From JAZKFT01 sp965246935 (lineage in GTDB: Bacteria > Bacteroidota > Bacteroidia > Chitinophagales > Chitinophagaceae): 64,000 nt of DNA. The stretch is taken from the NCBI GenBank assembly GCA_965246935.1, contig CBDFGC010000025.1:62001-126000 (forward strand), read 5' to 3'. The notes beneath the pieces are model-generated. The model did no database searches, was not told the origin of the DNA, and saw only the letters and a list, made by a program, of their open reading frames with translations. Within the stretch, counting starts at the first letter, position 1. The number at the start of each line of letters is the position of its first letter. A program made the translations under genes and the position numbers. Below are positions 1 to 9,750 of this stretch, one piece after another.

Positions 1-507
1 GCTTTGAAAATAAAAACCGGCAGCCGCTCGAATGCACTTAAATACGTGGTAGGGCCAGGTGATGCTACTGAACCGATAAACGGGTCTTCTACCAGTATTT
101 GTACGTACATTCTACGGTATGCTGATGTGCTGCTTATTTATGCAGAAGGTAAACTGGGTAATAGTGCTTCTACTGCTGATGCCTCTGCATTGGCTGCATT
201 TAACCAGGTGCATACCCGTGCAGGGCTTGTGGCAGCAACTTCTCTTACAAAAGACATTATTTTAAAAGAAAGAAGAGTAGAACTTGCATTTGAAGGTGAC
301 TACTGGTATGATGTACAACGACAAGGCTTTACTAAAGCGCAGGCTATCATCAATGCACAGGAAAGAGGTACTCTAAGTTTTGATGGCAAAACTGTAAACC
401 ATGTAGGCGCCTCTCTGAATTCAGCAGCTCAGTTATTTTTACCTGTTCCTCAATCAGAAACGATTGCAGATCCTGAACTAAACAAGCCTGCGGTATCGTA
501 TTATTAA
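1..507 (+). CDS. SusD/RagB-family outer-membrane glycan-binding lipoprotein, C-terminal part
   Basis: The reading frame is open from the first base, so the gene starts before the window and only its last 168 codons are seen. The stretch LRYADVLLIYAE followed by LKERRVELAFEGDYWYDVQR is the hallmark end of SusD proteins, which sit on the cell surface over a SusC TonB-dependent channel and help bind oligosaccharides. The C-terminal LPVPQSE and the end at PAVSYY also fit the family. It lies 19 bp before an IPT-domain lipoprotein and upstream of a mannanase operon, so mannan fragments are the likely ligand (inference). SusC is presumably upstream, outside the window. Confidence 0.93.
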   Translation, partial: ALKIKTGSRSNALKYVVGPGDATEPINGSSTSICTYILRYADVLLIYAEGKLGNSASTADASALAAFNQVHTRAGLVAATSLTKDIILKERRVELAFEGDYWYDVQRQGFTKAQAIINAQERGTLSFDGKTVNHVGASLNSAAQLFLPVPQSETIADPELNKPAVSYY

Positions 508-526
508 TTATTAAAATTTTTATAAA

Positions 527-1576
527 ATGAAAAAGTATAAACTTCTGCAAACGGCCTTCTTTGCTTTGATTGCAAGTGCAACGATGATATCCTGCAGCAA
601 AAAATCGGATTCGGGTGTTACCCCGGTTGCTAATAAAATTTCACCTGATTCATCATCCGGCGGAAATGTGCTTACCCTTACCGGCTCCGGCCTGGCAGCC
701 ATGAAAAGTATTGTATTTGATAATGGTAATGTACCTGCAACTTTTAATCCTGTATTTAATACGGATGAAGCCCTGGTATTCCGGGTTCCGGATACGGCCA
801 ATGGAGGACCTCAAAAAATAATTTTTACGAATATTAACGGTAAATCGGTAAGTGTGAACTTTAAAGTAATTGCACTGGTAACTATTTCTGATGTATCAAA
901 CTACAACTTTACTGCAGGAACACAAATTACGATTACCGGCAATAACCTGGGCGATGTAAGCAGTGTGGTATTAGCAGGAACAACAACTGCCGTGACCGTT
1001 GTTTCCAAAAGCAAAAAGACACTGGTGATTGCCATGCCCGTTACAACATTAGACAGAACTAAACTGGATATTACAAACGCTTCCGGTAAGATTACTACCA
1101 CACAGGAATTTATAAATTACGATAAAGCATTCAGGATATTTACCGACGGATATGCGCCAGGTTTCCAGGACGCTGCCTGGGGGGATGCTGGTTTTATTAG
1201 CACAACAGTAGCCAAATCCGGCACCAGTTCTTACGGGAAAAAATTTGCTGCCGGTCAATGGCATCAGTTTGGTTTTGGCTACACAAACATTGACAACGCT
1301 GCTAACTATCAATACCTCACATTCTGGATAAAAGGTGCTTCCGTTGATTATCCGTTATGGATTTCTACTGCTACCAGCGCAGGCGGGTTTGCCAGCTTTA
1401 ACGATTATGATAAAATCAATGTGCCGGCTAACGTGTGGACTTATTTTAAGCTACCGCTTAGCCAGTTAAAATTATGGTCAACCGGCACTGCATTTAACCA
1501 GATTGGCTGGCGCATACAAGGCCCTAATGGGCAAGATGAAACTTTTTATCTGGATGACGTAATGTTAGTGAAGTAA
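527..1576 (+). CDS. IPT/TIG-domain surface lipoprotein, likely glycan-binding (SusE/F position)
   Basis: A 349-residue lipoprotein with a lipobox ending at Cys23 (MISC) and a charged SKKSDSG stretch after it, as in surface-exposed Bacteroidota lipoproteins. Two IPT/TIG Ig-like domains follow (about residues 32-115 and 116-205). A C-terminal beta-rich region (about 215-349) contains YLTFWIKG, a WTYFKLPLSQL stretch and a final FYLDDVMLV, the look of a carbohydrate-binding jelly roll. It directly follows SusD, the usual place for a surface glycan-binding protein. Binding to mannan is inferred from the neighbours only. Confidence 0.8.
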   Translation: MKKYKLLQTAFFALIASATMISCSKKSDSGVTPVANKISPDSSSGGNVLTLTGSGLAAMKSIVFDNGNVPATFNPVFNTDEALVFRVPDTANGGPQKIIFTNINGKSVSVNFKVIALVTISDVSNYNFTAGTQITITGNNLGDVSSVVLAGTTTAVTVVSKSKKTLVIAMPVTTLDRTKLDITNASGKITTTQEFINYDKAFRIFTDGYAPGFQDAAWGDAGFISTTVAKSGTSSYGKKFAAGQWHQFGFGYTNIDNAANYQYLTFWIKGASVDYPLWISTATSAGGFASFNDYDKINVPANVWTYFKLPLSQLKLWSTGTAFNQIGWRIQGPNGQDETFYLDDVMLVK

Positions 1577-1891
1577 GTGAATAGTGAATGACTATAATAA
1601 AATTTGAATGTGATATTGTTTGTGCAAATAATTGTAATACATGCATTATAACTGCTTAAAGCACCAAGGCGAAAAATTTAGATTAAAACCCCGAAATTAA
1701 AACCAAGATTTTCTTTTAGGTTTAGGAGTAAAGGAGAATCGAATTAAAGATTTATCGATCATAAAAGCCGTTTCTCATTCATCAAAAAAGATTTGAAATA
1801 TTTTTTTATATACTCATATAGCTGGTATTTCTTAAAAGTTACTAACTATTACTTATAAAGTATTATTAATAAATTTATCAATATTAACTAA
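1577..1891. other. AT-rich gap without a gene
   Basis: 315 bp between the surface lipoprotein and the mannanase. It is strongly AT-rich towards its end and could hold the promoter of the mannanase gene. I see no convincing hairpin, RNA gene or operator. Confidence 0.5.
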
Positions 1892-4297
1892 TTGGTTATT
1901 CAAAAGAACACAATCAGAATACGACATTGGCTATTCTTATTATTAGCATGCTGCTTTTTGTTCACCAATGCCCAGGCTGTTTTTGTGCAAACAAAAAACC
2001 ACCGGTTTGTGCTGAATGGTAAACCTTATTATTACATCGGCACGAATTACTGGTACGGCGGCCTGTTAGGATTGGTGAAAAACGAAAACAAGGGAATTGA
2101 AAGGTTGCATAAGGAACTGGATTTTTTGCGAAGCAAAGGCGTCGTTAATTTACGGGTAATGGCGGGTGTGGAAGGTGCGGGGGAAATACAAGGCGAACAA
2201 CGGGTAAAACCGGCATTACAAACTGCAAAAGGCATTTTTAATGAACAACAGCTAAAAGGCCTGGACATATTGCTATCTGAAATGGGTAAGAGAAATATGA
2301 AAGCCGTTATTTTCCTGAGCAATAACTGGGATTGGAGCGGCGGCTTCTTGCAGTACCTCAACTGGAATGGTATGCTGCCCGATTCGCTGTTGCAAAAAAA
2401 ACTGGACTGGAACGAATTGCGGGACGAAGTGAGCAAATTTTATAGTTGCGAAACCTGTGTGCAGGATTACTTACAGCAGGCCGCTACCATCATTGAGCGC
2501 ACTAATTCTGTTACCGGGAAAAAGTATAAGGATGATGATGCAATCATGAGCTGGGAACTGGCCAATGAACCACGGCCCATGCGGCCGGTAGCAACAGTTG
2601 CTTATTTAAAATGGATTCAAACAGCTGCTGCATTCATCAAATCAAAAGATAAAAATCACCTGGTTACAACGGGTAGCGAGGGAAGTATGGGCACAGAAAG
2701 CCTTGGCTTATTTCAGCAATCACATCAGTTTAAAAATGTTGATTATTTAACCATTCATATCTGGCCCAAAAACTGGGGCTGGTTTAGTCCGGAAACCATG
2801 CGGGCCGACTTGCCACGGGTAATTGCTAACACAGAAACGTATATACAACAGCACGATAGTGTGGCACAGCTATTAGGTAAACCCTTAGTGATAGAAGAGT
2901 TTGGTCTGCCACGGGATGGCCATTCATTCAGTGTAACAACTGCTACCAGTTTACGGGATATGTACTACCAGCATATCCTTTCTGCCTGGCAAAAAAGTGT
3001 GCAGCAGAACGGCGTTATCGGAGGTGTCAATTTCTGGGCATTCGGCGGCGGTTCCCGGCCCATTGCTAATCAAACATTCTGGAAGGAAGGGGATGAATAC
3101 ATGGGCGACCCGCCAATGGAAGAGCAGGGCCTGAACAGTGTGTTCGACAGCGACGCCTCTACTTGGAACATCATTGCCGCAGCAGCATTGCAAACAGGCT
3201 TAGGCTTACAAAAAGAGGTAATACCTGCAACAGCCGGTTTACCTGCTGATAAAATGGCCACCAAAGAAACAGTTGCTTTATACCGGAATCTGAAAAAATT
3301 GCTGCCAAAAGGAATCATGTTCGGCCACCAGGACGACCTGGCATATGGCGTAAACTGGAAATATGTTGCAGGCCGTAGTGATGTAAAAGAAACCGCCGGC
3401 GATTATCCCGCCGTTTATGGTTGGGAAATGGGCAATATCGAATACAAAGATTCATTGCATAATCTGGACAGCGTGCCTTTTGACCGGATGAAAACGTATA
3501 TAAAAGAGGCATACCAACGAGGAGGCGTTATTACACTTAGCTGGCATGCCGATAATCCCCTGAATGGTGAATCAGCCTGGGATACCACGCATGCTGTGCA
3601 GTCCATACTGCCCGGTGGCGCTAAGCATGAAATGTATAAAACCTGGCTGGATCATTTTGCGGCATTTGTAAAGGAGCTGAAAGGTGCTAAAGGCGAAGCC
3701 ATTCCTATCCTGTTCAGGCCATACCACGAGCTGACCGGCAACTGGTTCTGGTGGTGCAAAAATACCTGTACACCAGCAGAATTTACAACACTCTGGCGTT
3801 TCACTATCGGCTATTTGCAAAACGATAAAAAGCTGCACAATTTATTGTACATCTACAACACAGCGGACTTCAAAACAAAGGAAGAATTCCTGGAAAGGTA
3901 CCCCGGCGATGATATGGCTGACCTCGTAAGCTTTGATAATTACCAGGGAGGTCCCGGCAGCGACAGTTCCTTTATCAAAGAGGTACAGCGCAAAATGACC
4001 ATTGTGGATGAGGTGGCCGTAGAACAAAATAAAATCCCAACCCTGGCAGAAGCCGGTTATGAAGCAATACCCAATGCAAACTGGTGGACACAAACACTAT
4101 TACCAGCCTTAGCCGGCCATTCTGTTTCCTACGTGCTGGTATGGCGCAACCATGGCTATCAGCAATCAACCCAAAAAATGCACTACTACGCACCTTACAA
4201 AGGCCATCCTTCGGAGGCTGACTTTAAAGTATTTTACAATAAAGAAAATGTTTTATTTGAGAAAGATATTGAAAAAGAAAAAATGTATCAATGGTAG
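1892..4297 (+). CDS. Bifunctional secreted beta-mannanase, GH5 fused to GH26
   Basis: An 801-residue enzyme with an N-terminal export signal (hydrophobic LFLLLACCFLF, then TNAQA). Residues 30-430 are a GH5 mannanase: KNHRFVLNGKPYYYIGTNYW opening, acid/base Glu226 in WELANEP and nucleophile Glu336 in IEEFG. Residues 450-800 are a GH26 mannanase: FGHQDD, acid/base Glu613 in FRPYHELTGNWFWW and probable nucleophile Glu720 in LAEAGYE. Both families cut beta-1,4-mannan. The start is a TTG; the codon just before it is a stop and no in-frame ATG precedes the signal peptide. LLAC could also be a lipobox, so anchoring versus release is open. It heads the catabolic genes for mannobiose. Confidence 0.9.
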   Translation: MVIQKNTIRIRHWLFLLLACCFLFTNAQAVFVQTKNHRFVLNGKPYYYIGTNYWYGGLLGLVKNENKGIERLHKELDFLRSKGVVNLRVMAGVEGAGEIQGEQRVKPALQTAKGIFNEQQLKGLDILLSEMGKRNMKAVIFLSNNWDWSGGFLQYLNWNGMLPDSLLQKKLDWNELRDEVSKFYSCETCVQDYLQQAATIIERTNSVTGKKYKDDDAIMSWELANEPRPMRPVATVAYLKWIQTAAAFIKSKDKNHLVTTGSEGSMGTESLGLFQQSHQFKNVDYLTIHIWPKNWGWFSPETMRADLPRVIANTETYIQQHDSVAQLLGKPLVIEEFGLPRDGHSFSVTTATSLRDMYYQHILSAWQKSVQQNGVIGGVNFWAFGGGSRPIANQTFWKEGDEYMGDPPMEEQGLNSVFDSDASTWNIIAAAALQTGLGLQKEVIPATAGLPADKMATKETVALYRNLKKLLPKGIMFGHQDDLAYGVNWKYVAGRSDVKETAGDYPAVYGWEMGNIEYKDSLHNLDSVPFDRMKTYIKEAYQRGGVITLSWHADNPLNGESAWDTTHAVQSILPGGAKHEMYKTWLDHFAAFVKELKGAKGEAIPILFRPYHELTGNWFWWCKNTCTPAEFTTLWRFTIGYLQNDKKLHNLLYIYNTADFKTKEEFLERYPGDDMADLVSFDNYQGGPGSDSSFIKEVQRKMTIVDEVAVEQNKIPTLAEAGYEAIPNANWWTQTLLPALAGHSVSYVLVWRNHGYQQSTQKMHYYAPYKGHPSEADFKVFYNKENVLFEKDIEKEKMYQW

Positions 4298-4335
4298 TTC
4301 TGTGGCGGGGCTAAGCTAAGCAGCAATCGGAATCA

Positions 4336-4359
4336 TTGCCGGCTCCGTAAAGCCGGCAA
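4336..4359 (+). terminator. Hairpin after the mannanase gene
   Basis: A perfect 9-bp stem (TTGCCGGCT with AGCCGGCAA) around a 6-base loop, 39 bp after the mannanase stop. No T-run follows, so it may be an mRNA-stabilising hairpin rather than a terminator. Confidence 0.4.
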
Positions 4360-4439
4360 CTGATTTCCAAAAATCTTACCTGTTCTTATTTATTAAATTT
4401 TATATTTATCAAAGGGTTTTGGCTTTTTCACACCTACGC

Positions 4440-4466
4440 CGTTGTTGGTGTTTTTCACCAACAACG
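4440..4466. terminator. Strong hairpin between mannanase and symporter
   Basis: Perfect 11-bp inverted repeat (CGTTGTTGGTG and its complement) around a loop of five T. There is no T-tract after it on the + strand. Confidence 0.4.
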
Positions 4467-4530
4467 CTCAAACAGCGGAAAGAACTTTTTGAACACCCCT
4501 ATCAGTGATGAAATTAAGAATAACATAAGG

Positions 4531-4595
4531 TTTGAGCCCCACCTTCGGAGAGCCTGTTCCGTACTTTTAGTCGGAAGGTTAGGGAGGCTTTTACA
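4531..4595. repeat. Diverged G/C-rich palindromic repeat
   Basis: GAGCCCCACCTTCGGAG at one end and CGGAAGGTTAGGGAGGC at the other are roughly inverted and resemble the palindrome after panD (52739-52772), but with extra sequence in the middle. It lies about 40 bp before the symporter gene. Confidence 0.35.
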
Positions 4596-4635
4596 ATAAA
4601 TCTAAAATCACAATTCATAAATCACAAATCCATTA

Positions 4636-6465
4636 ATGCGGTTACAACTTGTTGATATAGCCATTATCAGCACCTACCTGCTCATGATGCTGGTACTGGG
4701 CTGGGTGCTTCGGAAAAAAGCACGGCAAAGCAAGGAAAGCTATTTAATGGGTGGTAAAAAGTTACCCTGGTATCTGCTGGGACTTAGTGATGCCTCCGAT
4801 ATGTTCGACATCAGCGGAACCATGTGGATGGTAGCACTTTGTTTTGTATATGGTTTAAAAAGTATCTGGATTCCATGGTTGTGGCCTGTGTTCAACCAGG
4901 TATTTAACATGATGTTCCTGGCTAAATGGCTGCGCCGCAGCAATGCCAATACCGGCGCCGAATGGCTGGCTACCCGGTTTGGAACAAAGGGCAGGGGCGT
5001 AGCGGCATCACACAATGTGGTAGTGGCTTTTGCGCTGCTTGGCTGCTTTGGTTTTTTGGCCTATGGCTTTATTGGCCTGGGTAAGTTCATTGAAATATTT
5101 GTGCCCTGGCAATTGGTGCAGCCCTATATACCATTCCATGTAGCGCCGCAGTACGTAGCCCATTTTTATGGTATCGTATTTACCTTATTTGCCATGTTCT
5201 ATTCTATATTAGGTGGTATGCACAGTATTGTAATCGGCGATTTTATTAAATACCTGATTATGACCGTTGGCTGTATCGCTATCGGCATTATTGCCTGGCA
5301 GCATTTGGGGAGCCAGCAGTTACGGGTGCCCAAAGGGTGGGGTACGCCGTTTTTTAGCTGGAACCTTAACCTCGACTGGACAGGCTATGTGAATGCGGCA
5401 AACGCAAAAATTAAAGATGATGGCTATGGCTTATTCGGTATCTTTTTTATGATGATGCTATTCAAAGGCGTGTTTGCGAGCCTGGCCGGCCCGGCGCCCA
5501 ATTATGATATGCAAAAAGTATTAAGCACCCGTTCACCGAAAGATGCTTCCAAGATGACCGGCTTTGTGTCCATTGTATTGTTGCCCATCCGTTATACCAT
5601 GGTTATTGGTTTTACCATTCTTGCATTGTTGTATTATAACCAATTAAATCTTTCCGATGGTAATGGCGGAACTGATTTTGAACGTATCCTGCCGGCAGTG
5701 ATGAACCGTTTTTTGCCCGTTGGTATTTTAGGATTGGTACTTACTGGTTTGTTGGGAGCATTCATGGGTACATTTTCCGGTACACTTAATGCAGCACAGG
5801 CTTATATTGTGAATGACATTTACCTGAAATATATAAACCCCGAAGCAACCCGCAGGCAAACCATCCGCATGAATTACGGAGTAGGCGTACTGGTTGTAAT
5901 AATCGGGGTAACGCTTGGTTTTTTTACTAAAAATGTAAATGATATTCTGCAATGGATTGTATCGGCATTGTACGGCGGATATATTGCTGCCAATATGCTG
6001 AAATGGTACTGGTGGCGCTTTAATGCTTCCGGGTTTTTTTGGGGCATGTTTGCCGGTATTGCCGGTGCACTCATTTTTAGCAGGTTTATTCATTCCAGAG
6101 ATTTACTGTATTATTTTCCACTGTTATTCCTGATTTCCCTGGCTGGCTGCCTGGCCGGTACTTATAGCGCCCCGGCAACTGATAACAACGTATTAAAAAT
6201 TTTTTACCGTACCGTCCGACCCTGGGGATTCTGGAAACCAATTCATAAACAGGTAGTAGCCGACGATGCAGGCTTTCAACCCAACAGGCGTTTCGGGTTG
6301 GATATGTTTAACGTAGTACTTGGTATTATTGCCCAGCTCTGCCTCACCATTCTACCCATGTATTTTATTCTGTGGATGAAAATACCCCTACTGATTACGA
6401 TTTTGATTTTAGCGGTCATTATACTCATCCTTAAAAAAACCTGGTGGGATAAACTGGAGGATTGA
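4636..6465 (+). CDS. Sodium:solute symporter (SSS family), likely mannobiose importer
   Basis: A 609-residue inner-membrane protein with about 14 hydrophobic spans. The start LVDIAIISTYLLMMLVLGW, then KESYLMGGKKLPWYLLGLS and SGTMW, is the typical N-terminus of SSS-family sugar symporters; further spans continue to the C-terminus (last around residues 575-600). It lies between the mannanase and the GH130 phosphorylase. In Bacteroides fragilis a symporter occupies a similar place in the mannobiose operon, so import of mannobiose or mannose oligomers with Na+ is the best guess. The substrate cannot be read from the sequence. Confidence 0.85.
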   Translation: MRLQLVDIAIISTYLLMMLVLGWVLRKKARQSKESYLMGGKKLPWYLLGLSDASDMFDISGTMWMVALCFVYGLKSIWIPWLWPVFNQVFNMMFLAKWLRRSNANTGAEWLATRFGTKGRGVAASHNVVVAFALLGCFGFLAYGFIGLGKFIEIFVPWQLVQPYIPFHVAPQYVAHFYGIVFTLFAMFYSILGGMHSIVIGDFIKYLIMTVGCIAIGIIAWQHLGSQQLRVPKGWGTPFFSWNLNLDWTGYVNAANAKIKDDGYGLFGIFFMMMLFKGVFASLAGPAPNYDMQKVLSTRSPKDASKMTGFVSIVLLPIRYTMVIGFTILALLYYNQLNLSDGNGGTDFERILPAVMNRFLPVGILGLVLTGLLGAFMGTFSGTLNAAQAYIVNDIYLKYINPEATRRQTIRMNYGVGVLVVIIGVTLGFFTKNVNDILQWIVSALYGGYIAANMLKWYWWRFNASGFFWGMFAGIAGALIFSRFIHSRDLLYYFPLLFLISLAGCLAGTYSAPATDNNVLKIFYRTVRPWGFWKPIHKQVVADDAGFQPNRRFGLDMFNVVLGIIAQLCLTILPMYFILWMKIPLLITILILAVIILILKKTWWDKLED

Positions 6466-6728
6466 TTAGTCAGCAGTCTGTTAGTTGGCAGTCGGCAGGG
6501 AATACAAAGAAAGAAGTCCGGAAGACGGAAAGTCCGGAAGTCCGAAAATTAAATACAGACGACAGATCACAGAAAAGGAACATGTAGCCAGCAGAGCAGT
6601 CGGCAGAGCAGTTAGAAGAAAGGAATAGAAAATGAAACATCGAAAGCAGTAACGAATGTTTACATATTTTGAACCATTGACGATTCACGAACCTCATTCA
6701 CCATTCACGATACTGATCCTTAAAACAA
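6466..6728. repeat. Low-complexity gap made of short repeated words
   Basis: 263 bp built of recurring words such as AGTCCGGAAG, CAGTCGGCAG, CAGACGACAGATCACAG and, near 6676-6690, ATTGACGATTCACGA. The last is the unit of the tandem array at 58739-58990. The same style of filler recurs at 21203-21345, 58208-58348 and 58592-58736. Confidence 0.6.
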
Positions 6729-7958
6729 ATGATCATGAATATTGATTTTCAAAACAGGCTACAAGATTTACAGGAGGCTTACGACCGTCTGGTGCAGCGT
6801 GAGAATAAACCGGTTGAAGAATCAAATGGTATTTATCAACGCTATCAATACCCTGTTTTAACGGCAGCTCATGCACCGCTGAACTGGCGGTACGATTTGA
6901 ACCCTGCAACTAACCCTTATCTGATGGAACGGATTGGCATCAATGCCACCCTGAATGCAGGTGCTATTAAGCTGAATAATAAATACCTGCTTGCCGTACG
7001 GGTAGAAGGAGCCGATCGTAAATCGTTTTTCGCCATTGCTGAAAGCGATAATGGCATTGATGGTTTTGAATTTTGGGAATACCCGGTACGAATGCCTGAA
7101 ACAGAAACGCCGGATACAAATACCTATGATATGCGGCTGGTGCAACATGAAGATGGCTGGATTTATGGCATCTTTTGTACCGAACGAAAAGATCCAAATG
7201 CGGCTCCTGGCGACCAAAGTGCAGCCGTGGCTCAATGCGGTATTGCCCGCACTAAAGACCTTAAAACCTGGGAGCGGTTGGCCGACCTGAAAACCCGTTC
7301 GGCACAGCAACGGAATGTAGTATTGCACCCGGAATTTATACAGGGCAAATATGGTTTTTATACCCGTCCGCAGGATAGCTTTATTGAAGCCGGCAAAGGC
7401 GGCGGTATTGGCTTTGGACTAAGTGAAACCATTGAACATGCGGAAGTGACCAGGGAGGTGATTGTGGATGCAAAACAGTACCATACCGTGTATGAATTGA
7501 AAAATGGTTTGGGCCCGGCGCCCATCAAAACAAAACAGGGCTGGCTGCACCTGGCACACGGCGTTCGCAATACGGCTGCCGGCCTGCGCTATGTGCTGTA
7601 CTTGTTTATGACGGATTTAAAAGAGATTACAAAAGTGACTTATAAACCGGCTGGTTATTTTATAGCACCCGAAGCAGAAGAAAGAATAGGTGATGTATCG
7701 AATGTTATATTCAGTAATGGCTGGATTGCGGACGACGATGGAACGGTGTTTATTTATTATGCATCATCCGATACGCGGATGCACGTGGCCGCTTCCACAA
7801 CTGATCAGTTGCTGAACTATGTAATGCATACACCTGCCGATGGATTACGGTCAGCTGCTTCCGTAGAAGCCATTTACGAATTAATTGACAAGAATAAATC
7901 ACTGGATGAAAAAACGCTGCTGAATAACCGTGCCACAGCATTTGCGCACGTACTTTAG
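6729..7958 (+). CDS. GH130 4-O-beta-D-mannosyl-D-glucose phosphorylase
   Basis: A 409-residue cytoplasmic enzyme without a signal peptide. It matches subfamily GH130_1: YDLNPATNPYLMERIGIN, ALAVRVEG-type strand (LLAVRVEGADRKSFFA), then YDMRL with the probable general acid Asp134, and the C-terminal FIYYASSDTRMHVA. The known reaction is phosphorolysis of Man-beta-1,4-Glc to alpha-mannose-1-phosphate and glucose. The epimerase that makes this substrate starts 4 bp after its stop, so the two are translated together. A second ATG two codons downstream is an equally possible start. Confidence 0.93.
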   Translation: MIMNIDFQNRLQDLQEAYDRLVQRENKPVEESNGIYQRYQYPVLTAAHAPLNWRYDLNPATNPYLMERIGINATLNAGAIKLNNKYLLAVRVEGADRKSFFAIAESDNGIDGFEFWEYPVRMPETETPDTNTYDMRLVQHEDGWIYGIFCTERKDPNAAPGDQSAAVAQCGIARTKDLKTWERLADLKTRSAQQRNVVLHPEFIQGKYGFYTRPQDSFIEAGKGGGIGFGLSETIEHAEVTREVIVDAKQYHTVYELKNGLGPAPIKTKQGWLHLAHGVRNTAAGLRYVLYLFMTDLKEITKVTYKPAGYFIAPEAEERIGDVSNVIFSNGWIADDDGTVFIYYASSDTRMHVAASTTDQLLNYVMHTPADGLRSAASVEAIYELIDKNKSLDEKTLLNNRATAFAHVL

Positions 7959-7962
7959 AAAG

Positions 7963-9184
7963 ATGAGCATAAATGTGCATATATTACAAAGAGAGATGCA
8001 GGCCGAACTGGTAAACATCTTAGATTACTGGATGAAATATACGCCGGATGAAGCCAACGGCGGTTTTATAGGTAAGATTGATCATGATAATAATATATAT
8101 ACCGATGCACCCAAAGGAACTGTATTGAATGCCCGCATTTTATGGACATTCTCTGCCGCTTATTATGCTACCCAACAGCCGCGGTATTTACAGATGGCAG
8201 GCAGGGCCTTTAAATATATTCAGCAATATTTTGTTGACCGGGAATACGGCGGCGTTTATTGGACGGTGGATGCAAAAGGGCAGCCATTAAATACAAAAAA
8301 ACAAGTATATGCCCAGGCATTTGTGCTGTATGCCTGCAGCGAATATTACCGTTGCTGTGGCCATCCGGCAGCAAAAACCCTGGCTATTGAATTTTACTAT
8401 TTATTGCAGGAATATAGCTATGATAAAGAAAAAGGTGGCTACCTGGAGGCATTTACCAGGAAATGGCAGCCTATTGAAGATGCAAGGCTAAGTGCCAAAG
8501 ATGCCAATGAAGCCAAAACGATGAACACACACCTGCACGTGTTGGAAGCGTATACAAATTTGTATCGCATCTGGCCGGGAAGAATCCCTGGCACAACACA
8601 TACGCCAACTGCTCCAGAATTTTTACGACCATATCATCAACCGGGATACCTGGCGCCTGCATTTATTTTTCACTGAAAACTGGGAAGTAAAAGGCGATAC
8701 GGTTTCGTATGGGCACGATATTGAGGGCAGTTGGCTGCTGCTGGAGGCGGCTGAAGTATTACATGATGAGGAACTGATTCAAACATACCAGGAGATAGCA
8801 TTACACATGGCACAGGCAGCATTGGAAGGATTGGATACAGATGGCGGATTATGGTACGAATATGAACCGGGGCAACAGCATCTGATCAAGGAAAAACATT
8901 CCTGGCCGCAGGCAGAAGCGTTGATTGGGTTTGTGAACGCCTGGCAATTAAGTAAAGACGAAACGTATCTACATCGGGTACTTGATACCTGGCATTTCAT
9001 TCAGCAACATATGATAGATAAACAATATGGCGAATGGTATTGGGGTGTTACCGAAGACTATAGCATCATGAAAAATGAAGACAAAGTTGGTATCTGGAAA
9101 TGCCCCTACCATAATTCAAGGGCATGCCTGGAACTCATGCGGCGGCTTACCTCACCCCCGGCCCCTCTCCACCTGTCGGTGTAG
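7963..9184 (+). pseudogene. Cellobiose/mannobiose 2-epimerase, interrupted by a one-base frameshift
   Basis: Two adjacent frames together make one epimerase of the N-acylglucosamine 2-epimerase (AGE) fold, about 400 residues. The first runs from ATG 7963 to 8676 and reads EANGGFIGKID, GTVLNARILWTFSAAY and MNTHLHVLEAYTNLYRIWP. The second frame takes over at 8582 and reads ESLAQHIRQLLQNFYDH, VSYGHDIEGSWLLLEAAEVL and later KCPYHNSRACLELMRRL. One extra base in CCGGGAAGAA (8575-8584) explains the shift. The enzyme would turn mannobiose into mannosylglucose for the GH130 neighbour. The last residues (TSPPAPLHLSV) and the stop come from a repeat element. Confidence 0.88.
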
Positions 9185-9660
9185 AGGGGTGCCTCTGTGT
9201 TGCACAGCATCTGTTTTGAATTAGCGGGTTCATGTTGTTTAAGCTTTGCTAAGTACTTTTTGAGCCCGGGTTATTGCTCGCTGAATTTTGAAAATTATAT
9301 TTTTTGAACCCACAGTCACATTTTGTTATGAATGTTATACAGAGGCACCCCTCTCCACCTGTGGAGCTAATCTTGTAGGGGTTTGGTTGCTTCCCAACAG
9401 AGCCCTCACCCCCAGCCCCTCTCCAACCTGTGGTTGGAGAGGGGAGCCGCTGTTTTGATCTTCTAAACGATCATTTTGACTACTGTTGGTGGCAATAGGT
9501 GGTTTAGAAGTATGATAGAGGCACCCCTCTCCACGCTTTTGCGTGGAAAGAGGCCGGGGGTGAGGGCAATGGCCGGGCAGCGAGAAGTGCTTTTTAAAAC
9601 CCCTACAAGATTAGCCTGTGGAGAGGGGCCGGGGGTGAGGGTACTCTTCCTGCGACAGGT
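9150..9660. repeat. Cluster of G/C-rich palindromic repeats (REP-like)
   Basis: At least five related blocks lie here: about 9150-9195, 9342-9368, 9401-9447, 9520-9567 and 9617-9645. Each carries a core such as CACCCCCGGCCCCTCTCC or its complement, several fold into hairpins, and CAGAGGCACCCCTCTCC recurs. The gap before the next gene has no other coding signal. Related blocks occur at 26270, 26462 and 29728. Confidence 0.75.
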
Positions 9661-9750
9661 AAAATTCATTAAGAAAAATTCTGATGAATAAATTACAGAT
9701 TAAAATTTGTTATTGTATATTTTATTACTTGCTTTTAAAAAACAAACCAT

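Noticed and set aside
6466..6728. Possible small RNA or regulatory site
   Set aside because: The stretch is made of simple repeated words also found in unrelated gaps.
8807..9184. Separate small gene in the second epimerase frame
   Set aside because: It is the direct continuation of the epimerase after a one-base shift and has family motifs on both sides.
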